Notes: generated by a model not told the origin, from the sequence alone. 64,000 nucleotides of DNA from Bacteroidota bacterium (GCA_016845175.1 JAERTD010000014.1:1-64000); one strand, 5' to 3'; shown: positions 44,580 through 54,667, counted from the first letter of the stretch. A program made the numbers and translations.

Positions 44580-45266
44580 ATGCACATCCACATCCTGCAA
44601 CATGCCGACTTTGAAAAACCAGCCCTTATAGAGAAGTGGGCTATCCAAAAAGGCCATAAAGTAAGCTTCACCAAATTATACGAAGCCTTTGCTATTCCTT
44701 TTCCTACAGAATTTGATCTACTGATCATAATGGGTGCCCCTATCAATGTATACGATGATGAAATGTATCCTTGGCTAAGCGATGAAAAGGATTTCATCTA
44801 TAGGAGCATTCAACAAGGGAAAAAGGTGTTGGGTATTTGTTTCGGGTCACAACTCATTGCCGATGCACTGGGCTCCAAAGTTTATGCTAACGCCCACAAA
44901 GAGGTGGGCTGGTTTCCACTAAAGAAAGAAGATCCCGGATCACACGCATTGTTGGATCTTTTTCCAGATAAGCCCATGGCCTTTCACTGGCATGGTGATA
45001 CCTTTGATATCCCTGAGAATTGCAACCACTTGTTCTCATCAGAGCTAACACTCAACCAGGGTTTTGTTTATCAGGACCGGGTCTTTGCCCTTCAATTTCA
45101 CTGGGAAATGGATAAAGACAGCATGCAGGAGGTTCTTCCCCATATGGAAGAACCATTAGAAGGAGAGCCCCATATGCAAACAAAGGCGGAATTAATGAAT
45201 ACCGCTGGTTTTCAGTCCAATGCTGATTTTATTGTCAGACTCATGGACTATTTGGAAGATTTATAA
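44580..45266 (+). CDS. Type 1 glutamine amidotransferase-like protein
   Basis: A 228-residue stand-alone class I amidotransferase of the GMP-synthase-like type. The triad is visible as the Cys of VLGICFGSQLIADALG, the His in FALQFHWEMD and a downstream Glu. FDLLIIMGAPINVYDDEMYP is the oxyanion-strand region, and AHKEVGWFPL is typical of this group. No synthetase partner is adjacent, so the aminated product is unknown; related proteins act in gamma-glutamyl hydrolysis or have unknown roles. Confidence 0.85.
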   Translation: MHIHILQHADFEKPALIEKWAIQKGHKVSFTKLYEAFAIPFPTEFDLLIIMGAPINVYDDEMYPWLSDEKDFIYRSIQQGKKVLGICFGSQLIADALGSKVYANAHKEVGWFPLKKEDPGSHALLDLFPDKPMAFHWHGDTFDIPENCNHLFSSELTLNQGFVYQDRVFALQFHWEMDKDSMQEVLPHMEEPLEGEPHMQTKAELMNTAGFQSNADFIVRLMDYLEDL

Positions 45267-45335
45267 GGGTCTGAAAACCTATACATTTTTCAGATGATTT
45301 CAACTTTGGTTAATCTTCTTCCGTTGAAAAAAAAT

Positions 45336-45343
45336 TATCTTTG
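45336..45343 (+). promoter_or_regulatory. -7 promoter element (TATCTTTG) for the large T9SS cargo gene
   Basis: Exact TAnnTTTG match, 85 bases before the ATG at 45429; it lies inside the longer open frame and argues against the 45294 start. Confidence 0.4.
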
Positions 45344-45428
45344 GAAGCTGTGTTTTGGTAATGAATGGAAAAAGGAATACAGTTTCAGACGCAGAACTAA
45401 CAAACATTTATTAATAAATACTAACGGT

Positions 45429-48400
45429 ATGAATAAAAATCGATACTCTTTCATCCTTAGCCTTGTGTTCATTTTTACTGTCTTAACAGGTGGGCAAATA
45501 TTGGCACAAGTGGAAGTTGATGATCCAAACCTGGACAGGATTCCCAAATGGTATTTGGATCAAATCCAAAATCAGCAAAGACAGGCTTCAGAGGTGATTA
45601 CCATAAACGATTATGATAATTTTTATCTCGGAGTGGACTTTGCTGAAGGTCATATTAGTGTGAATCCGATGGAACCTACACAGTTCTTTACAGCATACAA
45701 TATTGACGATTCCCATTATACTATGGACGGCCACAACTGGGAAAACAGCAATCCGACCTGGAATGCCAATATGAGAGGTGACCCATTAACCGCCTATGAT
45801 AGTCTCGGAAATCTTTATTATGAGAATATGTATGGGTCAAGTATACAGGGATGTAAAGTGGTAAAATCCACCGACAACGGACAAACCTGGTCATCGGCTG
45901 TTACTGCTATTTCAGGAAATGATAAAAACTGGATGTGCGCTGACCAGACGGCAGGGCCATACGCCAATTCGGTGTATACGGTCATGACGAACTCAGGCTC
46001 TGGTAATTTTGCCAGAAGTACGGATTTTGGAGCCACCTGGCAAACCACCTTCTCCCCATCCACCCAGTCGCTACCGGGAATGATGTGTGCCGTGGGTGCC
46101 TACCAGAATGTTCAGGGTGGTGCTGTATATGTGGTAACCAACAGTGGTAGCTCATTTGCTTCTACCTATACCTTTTACCGTTCATTGGATGGGGGCTCTA
46201 CTTTTACTCAAATGTCAGCCCAACAGTTTGCAGGTTATGTGGGTCGCGATGTCAGTGGCAGGAACTCGGTAGAAAATATGAGGACCCGCCCTTACCCGTT
46301 TATTGCGGCGGATAACAGCTTTGGCCCCAACCGTGGTCGACTGCATCTGGTGTATGCCTCAAACGACCCACCAGGAAATGGAAATAAGCCTGACATCTGG
46401 GCACGTTACTCTGACGACGGTGGAGCTACCTGGTCAAACGAAAAAAGAGTCAATACTGGTTTCTTCCCTACCCAAAGCCATCAATGGCAACCAGCTATCT
46501 GGTGTGATAAGGATAATGGAAAACTCTATGTCCAGTGGATGGACAGTCGGGATACACCAACCAACGACAGTGCCATGATATATGCCACCTATTCTGATGA
46601 TGGTGGTGAGACATTTCTCCCCAGCCAGCGGATTTCCAACGAAAAAATGAAAATCAACTGTACTACCTGTGGTGGGGGTGGAACACCACGATATCAGGGA
46701 GACTATAGTGGAATTGTTTCCAATCCGGATGTTTCCATGGCTACATGGAGTGATTTCCGCTGGGGCAGTTTTGCCACTTTTACTACCTATTTCCCCGATT
46801 TTGCCATGAGGGTATATCCAACAGCCAAAGAAATATCTTATAAGGATACCTTATGGGCAGTGGTTCCGGACGTGAAGCTATATGATAATGAAGCTATTTT
46901 CACGGCCACCATGGAAGATCCCGGAACAGGTACTTTTACCATCGAATATCCCATGGGGAATTCACTGACAGTATTTCCTGACTCTATCCCTATTGTTGTG
47001 ATTGCTGATGGCGTTCCCGTGGGTTCCTATGCCATGGAAGTAAAGGGTGAAGGCCCCAATGGTACGCCGGTTCATTTTCGTGAGGCCACCATAAATGTGA
47101 TACCATTGGCTCCACCAATGGCAGGCTTCAGCGTTAGTGACACCACTACTTGTCTGGGAACAGGAATTAACTTTATTGATGAGTCAATCAATGCTCCTTC
47201 CAGTTGGTTGTGGACGTTTGAAGGCGGAACACCAGCTACTTCTACCGCTCAACATCCCCTTGGAATTGTTTATGATGCAGAAGGCAGTTATGATGTGAGC
47301 CTTGAGGTATCCAATTCCTCAGGAAGCAATACCATTACAAAAACTGATTTTATTGTAGTGAACGTATTGCCACAAGAACCGACAGGAGATCCTATGATGG
47401 CCTGTGTTAACGAAGAAATACCACCACTTGAAGTGAATGGCGTAGGTATCACCTGGTACGACAGCCCTGATCTGATAGAAGTTGTGGGCTATGGAAACAT
47501 TTTCGAAACCAGTGATACACTGGCAGGAGCATATACTTATTATGCTACCCAAACACAGAATGATTGTGAAAGTCCGGCCCTGGAAATCACGCTGACGATT
47601 TATGACACACCAGCAGTGAGCATGATGCCAGTGGATACCTTGTGTTTGAATGCCGAATCCTTCACATTGGAAAATGGTCTACCCGAAGGTGGTACCTATT
47701 TTGGAGCTGGTGTAGTGGATGGAATGTTCGACGCAGCTGTTGCAGGTGAAGGTGTTCATATGTTGGGATATACTTATGCCGATGAGCATTCCTGTGCCGA
47801 TACTGCCTATACCGATGTGGTTGTGGTTGGTCTGCCTGAGGTGAGTCAGGAAGCCTTTAACCCGGTTTGTCTTGATGCAGAGGCTTTTGCATTGACAGGT
47901 GGTCTGCCTGAAGGCGGCGTCTATTCAGGTGTTGGTGTTATGGATAATATGTTTGATCCTGAAGTTGCCGGTGAAGGAGAACATGAAATTACCTATACCA
48001 TTATGGGCGATTTCTGTAACAATGCTGCCACACAAATGTTAGTGGTAAATGCCTTGCCTGAAGTTGTTCTGGGCAATGACACCACCATTTGTGGTAACCA
48101 AACCATTACCCTGGATGCTACCACTGACAATGCAGCTTCCTATCTGTGGATGCCTGGTGGCCAAACCACAGCAACAGTTAATATTGATTCCCTGGGCATC
48201 GGCTTGGGTGATGAAGAAATAGGTGTATTGGTTACCGATAACAATGGCTGTGTGGGTGGTGATGCCCTGATTCTTAGTTTTATCGACTGTACTGATATTG
48301 AAGATATCATTGGTCTTGAAAGTGTTCAGATATATCCTAACCCCAATGATGGTAGCTTTAATTTCAATGTAACCTCATTTAAATCCATTACTGTCAACCT

Positions 48401-48566
48401 GGGTGTATATGATGCCATGGGTGTGAAGCATATGGAGATAAAAGATGTGGTGATTGATGGTGCGTATAACAAACGCATCATGCTTCAGGATATCAGCCCG
48501 GGATTGTATTTTGTTACCCTTGAGAATAAAGATGGAAACTTCATCAAGAAGTTCCTGGTGGAATAA
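45429..48566 (+). CDS. Large secreted BNR/PKD protein with T9SS sorting domain
   Basis: A 1045-residue exported protein. Signal peptide at 1-26 (ends ILAQ). Residues about 50-480 form an Asp-box propeller (STDNGQTW, STDFGATW, SLDGGSTF, SDDGGATW, SDDGGETF). A PKD-like domain follows (NFIDESINAPSSWLWTFEGG near 590-610), then Ig-like repeats (TFTIEYP region and paired CLNAESFTLENGLPEGGTY / CLDAEAFALTGGLPEGGVY units). It ends in a T9SS type A domain (SVQIYPNPNDGSFNF to FLVE). The open frame extends 45 codons upstream, but the signal peptide fixes the start at MNKNRYS. A terminator follows. Likely a surface or released adhesin/polymer-binding protein; enzymatic activity is unproven. Confidence 0.88.
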   Translation: MNKNRYSFILSLVFIFTVLTGGQILAQVEVDDPNLDRIPKWYLDQIQNQQRQASEVITINDYDNFYLGVDFAEGHISVNPMEPTQFFTAYNIDDSHYTMDGHNWENSNPTWNANMRGDPLTAYDSLGNLYYENMYGSSIQGCKVVKSTDNGQTWSSAVTAISGNDKNWMCADQTAGPYANSVYTVMTNSGSGNFARSTDFGATWQTTFSPSTQSLPGMMCAVGAYQNVQGGAVYVVTNSGSSFASTYTFYRSLDGGSTFTQMSAQQFAGYVGRDVSGRNSVENMRTRPYPFIAADNSFGPNRGRLHLVYASNDPPGNGNKPDIWARYSDDGGATWSNEKRVNTGFFPTQSHQWQPAIWCDKDNGKLYVQWMDSRDTPTNDSAMIYATYSDDGGETFLPSQRISNEKMKINCTTCGGGGTPRYQGDYSGIVSNPDVSMATWSDFRWGSFATFTTYFPDFAMRVYPTAKEISYKDTLWAVVPDVKLYDNEAIFTATMEDPGTGTFTIEYPMGNSLTVFPDSIPIVVIADGVPVGSYAMEVKGEGPNGTPVHFREATINVIPLAPPMAGFSVSDTTTCLGTGINFIDESINAPSSWLWTFEGGTPATSTAQHPLGIVYDAEGSYDVSLEVSNSSGSNTITKTDFIVVNVLPQEPTGDPMMACVNEEIPPLEVNGVGITWYDSPDLIEVVGYGNIFETSDTLAGAYTYYATQTQNDCESPALEITLTIYDTPAVSMMPVDTLCLNAESFTLENGLPEGGTYFGAGVVDGMFDAAVAGEGVHMLGYTYADEHSCADTAYTDVVVVGLPEVSQEAFNPVCLDAEAFALTGGLPEGGVYSGVGVMDNMFDPEVAGEGEHEITYTIMGDFCNNAATQMLVVNALPEVVLGNDTTICGNQTITLDATTDNAASYLWMPGGQTTATVNIDSLGIGLGDEEIGVLVTDNNGCVGGDALILSFIDCTDIEDIIGLESVQIYPNPNDGSFNFNVTSFKSITVNLGVYDAMGVKHMEIKDVVIDGAYNKRIMLQDISPGLYFVTLENKDGNFIKKFLVE

Positions 48567-48603
48567 CCTCACATAGGAGATTATTTCATTTCGAAATATG
48601 GAT

Positions 48604-48635
48604 AAAAAACCTGAAGTTCTGCTTCAGGTTTTTTT
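48604..48635 (+). terminator. Rho-independent terminator after the 45429 gene
   Basis: Stem AAACCTGAAG / CTTCAGGTTT with a five-base loop, followed by TTTTT; the A-run on the other side makes it potentially bidirectional. Confidence 0.85.
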
Positions 48636-48686
48636 CTGTACAGTGAGTTGTGGATGGGTTTTGCTGGTGCTGAATTAAAATATGTG

Positions 48687-48694
48687 TAGCTTTG
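48687..48694 (+). promoter_or_regulatory. -7 promoter element (TAGCTTTG) for the TonB-dependent receptor
   Basis: Exact TAnnTTTG match 36 bases before the GTG start at 48731; its last three bases are the in-frame TTG at 48692, which is therefore rejected. Confidence 0.45.
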
Positions 48695-48730
48695 AGTATC
48701 AATTCTGATTTTAAAAAAACAACTGTATTG

Positions 48731-50881
48731 GTGAGACCATCACTTCTACTCATATGGCCGGTAATTTTAATTGGTTGCTGTTTTGGATTCACAGCACTAA
48801 AAGCCCAGAATACATCTCTTGCCGATACCGCCATATCACTATATCTGTCTGATACAGTGCCTGTTGATATAGGGGAAGTGGTCATTACAGCTACACGTAC
48901 TTCCAAAAGAATCATTGATATTCCCTATCCGGTGAGCAGGCTGAATTATGTGGATTACCGGCATGAAAGAAAACTGGGGGTGGACCAACTCCTGTCCTCA
49001 GTGCCCGGTATGTTTTTACAATCCCGCTACGGCAACCACGATGTGAGGGTTTCAATCCGTGGGTTTGGCAGCCGATCAAATTCTGGTATCCGGGGGGTTC
49101 GCATTCTCCTCGATGATATTCCTGAATCCGAACCCGATGGGCAAACCCGTATCGAGGCCATAGATTTTAACTCCATAGGGCGCATTGAAGTGGCCAAAGG
49201 TAATTTATCTTCCCTGTATACCAACGCACCTGGCGGAGTGGTCAATTTCATCAATGATATTGATTTCATGAGGTCTTCAGTTAGCCTCTTTAACCAGTTC
49301 GGTGATTTTGGTCTGCAACGCAATGGCATTAAAGCAGCATATAGGGGAGATAATTTGGGCGTCCTCACCACATTCAGCAACCACCGCTATACAGGATACC
49401 GGGAGCATAACCACGAACGTTGGCATATCGTCAATAGTGTAGTGGAAACCAATCCAACGGAAAATTCCACACTGAAACTATTATTTTATTTCGCTGATGG
49501 CTATATTAAATTACCCGGTTCACTTACCAAAGAAGAGTTTGAAATCAATCCTTATCAGGCCGATCAAAGAGCTGTTGATCGAGATATGAAGCGACTATCA
49601 ACCAAGGGAAGACTTGGGATTCGTTACACCAGTAACTTTGGTAAGAAAAAGAACAATAATTTTGAATTGACATCTTATGCAACCGTTAAATATTTTGAAC
49701 GAGCTTCACGAGAGTATCGTATCATCAACCGGAATGGATTTGGTTTAAGAGCCAGTTACGGAAATCAGTCAAAACTGTGGGGGCGTACTAATGAATTTGC
49801 AATTGGTGTAGATGTGTTGTACCAACCTGCCAGAACAGAGTATTATGACAATATAGGTGGTCAGAAAGGGGATCAGATTAACCAACTCACTCAGGAAAAG
49901 ATATATAACAATGGCTTTTATATCTCCGATCAGTTTGCCCTTGTTCCTGAGCGCTTTTTTGTTCTGCTGAGTGGAAGATACGATAAGGTTTCCTTTGATC
50001 TTAAAGAAGAGACCCTACCTTCAAGGATAGATAGCAGAAGTTTTGATGCTTTCATGCCGAAGCTGGCCTTCCATTATAAGATTAATCCATGGATAGCTGC
50101 CTATACATCCTATAGCCTGAGTTTCGATAGCCCTGCTAAAAATGAACTGGAAAGCCTCGATCCCAGTGAATTATATAATCATGACCTGATAGCCCAACAA
50201 ACAAAAAGTTTCGAGCTGGGTATAAAAGGAAATATAATTCGCGATGATGCTTACTTCTTTAGTAAGCTGTTATTTGAAATCACCGCATTTGATATGAACA
50301 TCGATAATGAGGTGGTTCCATATGAGGTATATAATGAAGTATATTACAGGAATGCTGCAAAGACTAAGCGGAGAGGCCTGGAGTTGGGATCAACTCTGGA
50401 AATTCTTACTGGATTGTCCTGGAGCTTGTCCTATACCTTTTCTGACTTCAATTACAAGACCTATGCTGCATTATCCATAGCCATTGATAGCACAGGAAGT
50501 ATTGTAAGTTCCGAAGAAGATTATTCGGGCCATGTGGTACCCTCAGTACCCAGGAATAATCTATTCTCTGCTATATCCTATGCTTTGCCAATTAGCCAAT
50601 ATGTGGACGCATTTGCTAAGCTAAGTTATCATGGAGTCAGTGGTTTGTGGGTAGATGATGCCAATACGGATCAAACAGATGCTTACCATTTGCTGAATGG
50701 CCTGGTAGGACTTGAAATGAAAGTAGGAGGTTTGAATGTGTTGCTTTCAGGAGGACTCAACAATTTACTGGATGAGGTTTATGTGGGTTTCACCAACACA
50801 AATTCCGCTGACCGAAGATTTTATGAAGCCGGTGCCCCAAGAAACTATCATGCTTCCTTAAATATTGGCTACCGATTTTGA
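48731..50881 (+). CDS. TonB-dependent outer-membrane receptor
   Basis: A 716-residue outer-membrane receptor that imports a ligand using TonB energy. A signal peptide (about 1-26, ending ALKAQ) starts at GTG 48731. There is no carboxypeptidase-like domain; the plug begins with the TonB-box region DIGEVVITATR and continues LLSSVPGMFLQSRYG and IRGFGSRSNSGIRG. The 22-strand barrel ends with aromatic NYHASLNIGYRF. The architecture resembles siderophore/metal (FecA-like) rather than SusC receptors, but the ligand is unknown. The next gene starts 11 bases after its stop, so the two are probably one operon. Confidence 0.92.
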   Translation: MRPSLLLIWPVILIGCCFGFTALKAQNTSLADTAISLYLSDTVPVDIGEVVITATRTSKRIIDIPYPVSRLNYVDYRHERKLGVDQLLSSVPGMFLQSRYGNHDVRVSIRGFGSRSNSGIRGVRILLDDIPESEPDGQTRIEAIDFNSIGRIEVAKGNLSSLYTNAPGGVVNFINDIDFMRSSVSLFNQFGDFGLQRNGIKAAYRGDNLGVLTTFSNHRYTGYREHNHERWHIVNSVVETNPTENSTLKLLFYFADGYIKLPGSLTKEEFEINPYQADQRAVDRDMKRLSTKGRLGIRYTSNFGKKKNNNFELTSYATVKYFERASREYRIINRNGFGLRASYGNQSKLWGRTNEFAIGVDVLYQPARTEYYDNIGGQKGDQINQLTQEKIYNNGFYISDQFALVPERFFVLLSGRYDKVSFDLKEETLPSRIDSRSFDAFMPKLAFHYKINPWIAAYTSYSLSFDSPAKNELESLDPSELYNHDLIAQQTKSFELGIKGNIIRDDAYFFSKLLFEITAFDMNIDNEVVPYEVYNEVYYRNAAKTKRRGLELGSTLEILTGLSWSLSYTFSDFNYKTYAALSIAIDSTGSIVSSEEDYSGHVVPSVPRNNLFSAISYALPISQYVDAFAKLSYHGVSGLWVDDANTDQTDAYHLLNGLVGLEMKVGGLNVLLSGGLNNLLDEVYVGFTNTNSADRRFYEAGAPRNYHASLNIGYRF

Positions 50882-50892
50882 TTTCAAACTCT

Positions 50893-52530
50893 ATGACAAA
50901 CAAACCCACATACTATCTCTTCTTATTGCTCCTGGGGCTCTTGATCTATGAGCCTGTTTTATTGTTGGCGCAGACTACTTCGCCCAGATTAGTTTTGGGT
51001 GAAAACTACCGAATCCATCCATCTGAGGTCACCCAAACAGAGGTTTTTATAGTTAAAAACCCCCTGGATGACAACAATCTATTTGCTTCCTGCAATACAT
51101 TGACTTTTATCCCTTTCTTTATTAGCGAGGGTATTTATACTACTGAAAACGGGGGAGCCCAATGGACAGGAACTGACAGCTGCACAGGTGACCCTTTGCA
51201 GTTTCACGGAGGAGATCCCGGTATTGCCATCGATAAAAACGGACGTTTTATTCTAACCCGCCTGGGAAGGTCACCATTTGTAGGTTTGTATTCGCATTAT
51301 TCTGATGATAATGGAAGAAGCTGGTCGCCTCAGCTAGCTATATCCACCGATGATCTTGAAAGGGCAAGCATCGCTTCTGATGTGAATTCAAATAGTCCGT
51401 ATTATGGACGGACCTACGCAGCCTGGGTGAAATTTGCCCATCCCTTTCCGGTGATGTTTTCATTTACCAATGATGGAGCGGAGGAGTGGAGTATACCCAA
51501 GGCCATCAATAATCCACCCAACCGAAGTGCCGGAGGCGATCTGGCCATTGGAACAGATGGCAGCTTGTATTTATGTTGGGCAGGTGTTACGGAATCCTCT
51601 CCCTTTAAGGAAATACACGTGGGTTTTGCCAGCTCAGATAATGGTGGTGATTCCTGGTCGACACAGGAGAAGGCTTTTCCAATGAATGGCATAACCGGTC
51701 TGTTACCTGACAAAGCCAATATCCGGGTGAATGGTCTCCCCGGGATAGCCATCGATCAATCGGGCGGGGAACGCCATGGGTGGTTGTATATCGTTACTGG
51801 CCAAAAAGATTTGTTGCCGGCAGGCAGTGATCCTGATGTGGTGTTGCACCGGTCTTCTGATGGCGGACAGAATTGGTCTGAAGGAATTCGTGTGAATCAG
51901 GATGAAATAAATAACGGGAAGACACAATATTTCCCCACCGTATATGTGGATGACTATGGTGGTGTTGATGTGATCTTTTATGATGACCGAAATACCAGTA
52001 GTGATTCATCGGGTGTGTATTTGGCACGATCCACCGACGGGGGAGACAGTTGGAAAGAATTTGAGATCAGTGATCACAACGCAAAACCCCAGCCCATCGG
52101 AGGTTTGGGGCAGGGCTATCAGGGAGACAATATAGATTTGACGGCAACAGCTACCACCCTCTGGCCGGTTTGGATGGACAATTCCAGTGGAAATTACCAG
52201 ATATGGACATCACCCATCGAATTTGAAGATGTGGATGGAGTTGAAGAAACTGTGAGTAGAGATATATTTGAACTATATCAAAACCAGCCTAATCCTTTCA
52301 GGGAAGAAACCCAAATCAGTTATTCGCTGAAGTCGAAGCAACAGGTGAAATTAACAGTCAGTGATGGCTATGGGAAACCGATAACTGTTCTGGCAGATGA
52401 CATGCAGGCAGCGGGAGCATATCAGGTGAACTTCTCACCAACTCAGCTAAACCTCAGGCCTGGATTATATTATTATAGCTTACAGGTCGGGCAATTGAAA
52501 ACCGTCAAAAAGATGTTACTCATCGATTAG
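50893..52530 (+). CDS. Secreted BNR-repeat protein with T9SS domain, paired with TonB receptor
   Basis: A 545-residue exported Asp-box propeller (SDDNGRSW, SSDNGGDSW, SSDGGQNW, STDGGDSW) with signal peptide 1-27 and T9SS type A sorting domain (LYQNQPNPFREET to VKKMLLID). It follows the receptor gene by 11 bases and so is probably co-transcribed, suggesting surface capture or processing of the receptor's ligand. The ATG is used in place of the in-frame TTG at 50878. The final 15 bases overlap the convergent YCF48-like gene in exact codon register. Confidence 0.88.
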   Translation: MTNKPTYYLFLLLLGLLIYEPVLLLAQTTSPRLVLGENYRIHPSEVTQTEVFIVKNPLDDNNLFASCNTLTFIPFFISEGIYTTENGGAQWTGTDSCTGDPLQFHGGDPGIAIDKNGRFILTRLGRSPFVGLYSHYSDDNGRSWSPQLAISTDDLERASIASDVNSNSPYYGRTYAAWVKFAHPFPVMFSFTNDGAEEWSIPKAINNPPNRSAGGDLAIGTDGSLYLCWAGVTESSPFKEIHVGFASSDNGGDSWSTQEKAFPMNGITGLLPDKANIRVNGLPGIAIDQSGGERHGWLYIVTGQKDLLPAGSDPDVVLHRSSDGGQNWSEGIRVNQDEINNGKTQYFPTVYVDDYGGVDVIFYDDRNTSSDSSGVYLARSTDGGDSWKEFEISDHNAKPQPIGGLGQGYQGDNIDLTATATTLWPVWMDNSSGNYQIWTSPIEFEDVDGVEETVSRDIFELYQNQPNPFREETQISYSLKSKQQVKLTVSDGYGKPITVLADDMQAAGAYQVNFSPTQLNLRPGLYYYSLQVGQLKTVKKMLLID

Positions 52531-53847
52531 CAGCATGGACTTGGTATCGATGACCATACCGTTCACTAGCAATTGAGAATAATACAGACCTTTGGGAAGA
52601 CCTGAAGCGTCGAACAGGACCTGATATTTTCCAGCTAAGGCATCCCCATAAAACAAACTTCTGATTTTTTGACCCCCGGAATTCATGAGGATTAATTCTA
52701 TGCTCATTTGCGTTTGATGGGCATCACCTATATGGAAAGCTATGGTGGTTTGTTGGTGGAAAGGATTGGGATAATTCTGATGCAATTGTATGGGTAAATC
52801 ATGATCAATAAACTCGATAGTCCCAACAGAGCCATCAGGAATAAATCTCAGTGCTCCGCCTTCATAACCCACCGCGTACCCATGCCACTCATCAGGGAAC
52901 ATTACATCAAATATGGCCATGGATTCGGGCGTGTCGATTTCGGTCCACACCTGACCTGTATCTGTACTGTAAATAAACTTGTTTCTGGGACCCAATGGAG
53001 CCCAGACTTCATGTGCATTTACGAAATCCAGATCCACGGCATTACCCTGGATGCCGACTTCATCATATGACCATTGCAGTCCACCGTCCCAGCTCCGGAT
53101 AAGTCCCACGCCATAACCAAAGTCAGGATCACCACCTGCTCCCATAATATGCAGAGAATCGAAAAGGTGTAATTGGTGTACTTCATCTGCAGGGGCTTGT
53201 GATACATCTATAGCTGACCAGTGCTCACCACCATCATGGGTATGCCAGCAAACACCTGCGATATCAAAAATGCCACCACTGGCATAGCCATATTGCTCAT
53301 TGTAGAACTGTATACTGAGTACCGGAAAAAAGGCCAGGGTAGAGGTGTCGATACTGGCCTGCTGCCAACTTTCACCACCATCCTGGGTGTGAACAAGGGC
53401 ATGAGGACTGCCACCCATCCACCCGTTTAATGAATCAAGATAATGGATGCAATTGATAAAAATATTCTCTTCAGGATAAGGATAGCTTATCCAGTCATTA
53501 CCTCCGTTATAAGTTTTAAGCAGGACGGTTCCATAGGGTGGCTCGCTGTAGTTCACAGCTGCAGCCCATCCCAATTGGTCGCTTTGAAAGTAAATGCTAT
53601 AAATGTCATGAATAATTGTACTGTTCTGGAACTCCCATTGTAAACCTCCATCCTGTGTGTGGAGTATAATACCTGAGTCGCCTGCCACCCAGCCTTTAAG
53701 GCTGTCTGTAAAAAAAACCGAATGCATATCTTGTTGGCTAGGCAAAGCCATGCTTTCCCAGCTTCCTTGTGGGAATAACTTCTCATGAGCTGTTATCGCG
53801 AATAACAAGATGAGGAAATGACCTATGTGAGGCTTATATTTATGCAT
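52516..53847 (-). CDS. Secreted YCF48/BNR-like repeat protein with T9SS domain
   Basis: A 443-residue exported protein with signal peptide 1-27 (hydrophobic IGHFLILLFAITAH) and a seven-bladed-like propeller of YCF48 repeats, the form GWVAGDSGIILHTQDGGLQW recurring about every 45 residues (ALVHTQDGGESW, WHTHDGGEHW, STDTGQVW). The C-terminus is a T9SS sorting domain (LHQNYPNPFHQQT to SMLLIDE). YCF48 was first seen in photosystem assembly, but in Bacteroidota such proteins are secreted repeats of unknown binding function. Convergent with the 50893 gene. Confidence 0.88.
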   Translation of the reverse strand: MHKYKPHIGHFLILLFAITAHEKLFPQGSWESMALPSQQDMHSVFFTDSLKGWVAGDSGIILHTQDGGLQWEFQNSTIIHDIYSIYFQSDQLGWAAAVNYSEPPYGTVLLKTYNGGNDWISYPYPEENIFINCIHYLDSLNGWMGGSPHALVHTQDGGESWQQASIDTSTLAFFPVLSIQFYNEQYGYASGGIFDIAGVCWHTHDGGEHWSAIDVSQAPADEVHQLHLFDSLHIMGAGGDPDFGYGVGLIRSWDGGLQWSYDEVGIQGNAVDLDFVNAHEVWAPLGPRNKFIYSTDTGQVWTEIDTPESMAIFDVMFPDEWHGYAVGYEGGALRFIPDGSVGTIEFIDHDLPIQLHQNYPNPFHQQTTIAFHIGDAHQTQMSIELILMNSGGQKIRSLFYGDALAGKYQVLFDASGLPKGLYYSQLLVNGMVIDTKSMLLIDE

Positions 53848-53965
53848 GGGTGGCTGTGGCTGTTAGCATCCTCAAAAGTAATAAAGCTGTTAATATTGAG
53901 ACGGATTGAACCTAAGAGTTTCTATTGTTTATTTTTACCACTCTTAAGCGTATAAATAGTAAGAA

Positions 53966-54667
53966 ATGAGTAAAAAATGTTTGATTACAGGCGCTTCCAA
54001 AGGAATTGGAGCGGCACTTGCACGGCAGTTAGCTCAACAAGGGTATGATTTGGCTCTTCTGGCCCGTACAACTGATGAGCTGGATTTGCTAAAAAGAGAA
54101 CTTGAATTCCATGGTGTTCAAATCAGATTACTGGAAGTTGATCTAACCCACACAGATAAAGTGATCGGTGCTATTGATGGCATTCTTGAAGAATGGGATG
54201 GCTTTGATGTACTGGTGAATAATGCAGGCATGGGTTTCTTTGGTGATATGGAGAGCATGAGCATAGAAGCCTGGGACCAACTCATGTCAGTGAACCTAAG
54301 GGCTTCATTCCTGGTGAGCAAATACCTGGTTAAAGGCATGAAAAAACGAAAGAGAGGACATATTCTCACTGTAGCTTCAGATGTTTCCAAGCGTGTTTTT
54401 GCCGGAGGTGCTGCCTATTGTGCCAGCAAATATGCACAGGATGCCCTGTTTTCAGCACTGAGAAAGGAAGTTCATAGTTATGGTATCAAAGTAAGTATGG
54501 TATACCCAGGATTGGTGGATACTGATTTCCATGCTTCTGTTGATGAGGCTGCAAGCACCTGGTTGCAGGCAGAAGATGTGGCCAACGCCATTGCCTATAT
54601 CCTGAATGCACCCAAACATGTAGTTATTGATGAATTGATGATTCATCCCATGAGTCAGGATTATTGA
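53966..54667 (+). CDS. Short-chain dehydrogenase/reductase (SDR)
   Basis: A 233-residue NAD(P)-dependent oxidoreductase. TGASKGIG (residues 8-15) binds the cofactor, NNAG (about 87-90) stabilises the fold, the catalytic Ser is in LTVASDVSK and YCASK gives Tyr-x-x-x-Lys. The Arg in LLARTT after strand two favours NADP(H). It is a classical SDR of the ketoreductase/3-oxoacyl-ACP-reductase-like type with no clear substrate. A TATTTTTA element lies about 30 bases upstream. The next gene is unrelated. Confidence 0.9.
   Translation: MSKKCLITGASKGIGAALARQLAQQGYDLALLARTTDELDLLKRELEFHGVQIRLLEVDLTHTDKVIGAIDGILEEWDGFDVLVNNAGMGFFGDMESMSIEAWDQLMSVNLRASFLVSKYLVKGMKKRKRGHILTVASDVSKRVFAGGAAYCASKYAQDALFSALRKEVHSYGIKVSMVYPGLVDTDFHASVDEAASTWLQAEDVANAIAYILNAPKHVVIDELMIHPMSQDY

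Noticed and set aside
45294-45428. N-terminal extension of the large T9SS cargo gene
   Set aside because: Precedes a clear signal peptide (MNKNRYS) and contains the -7 promoter element at 45336.
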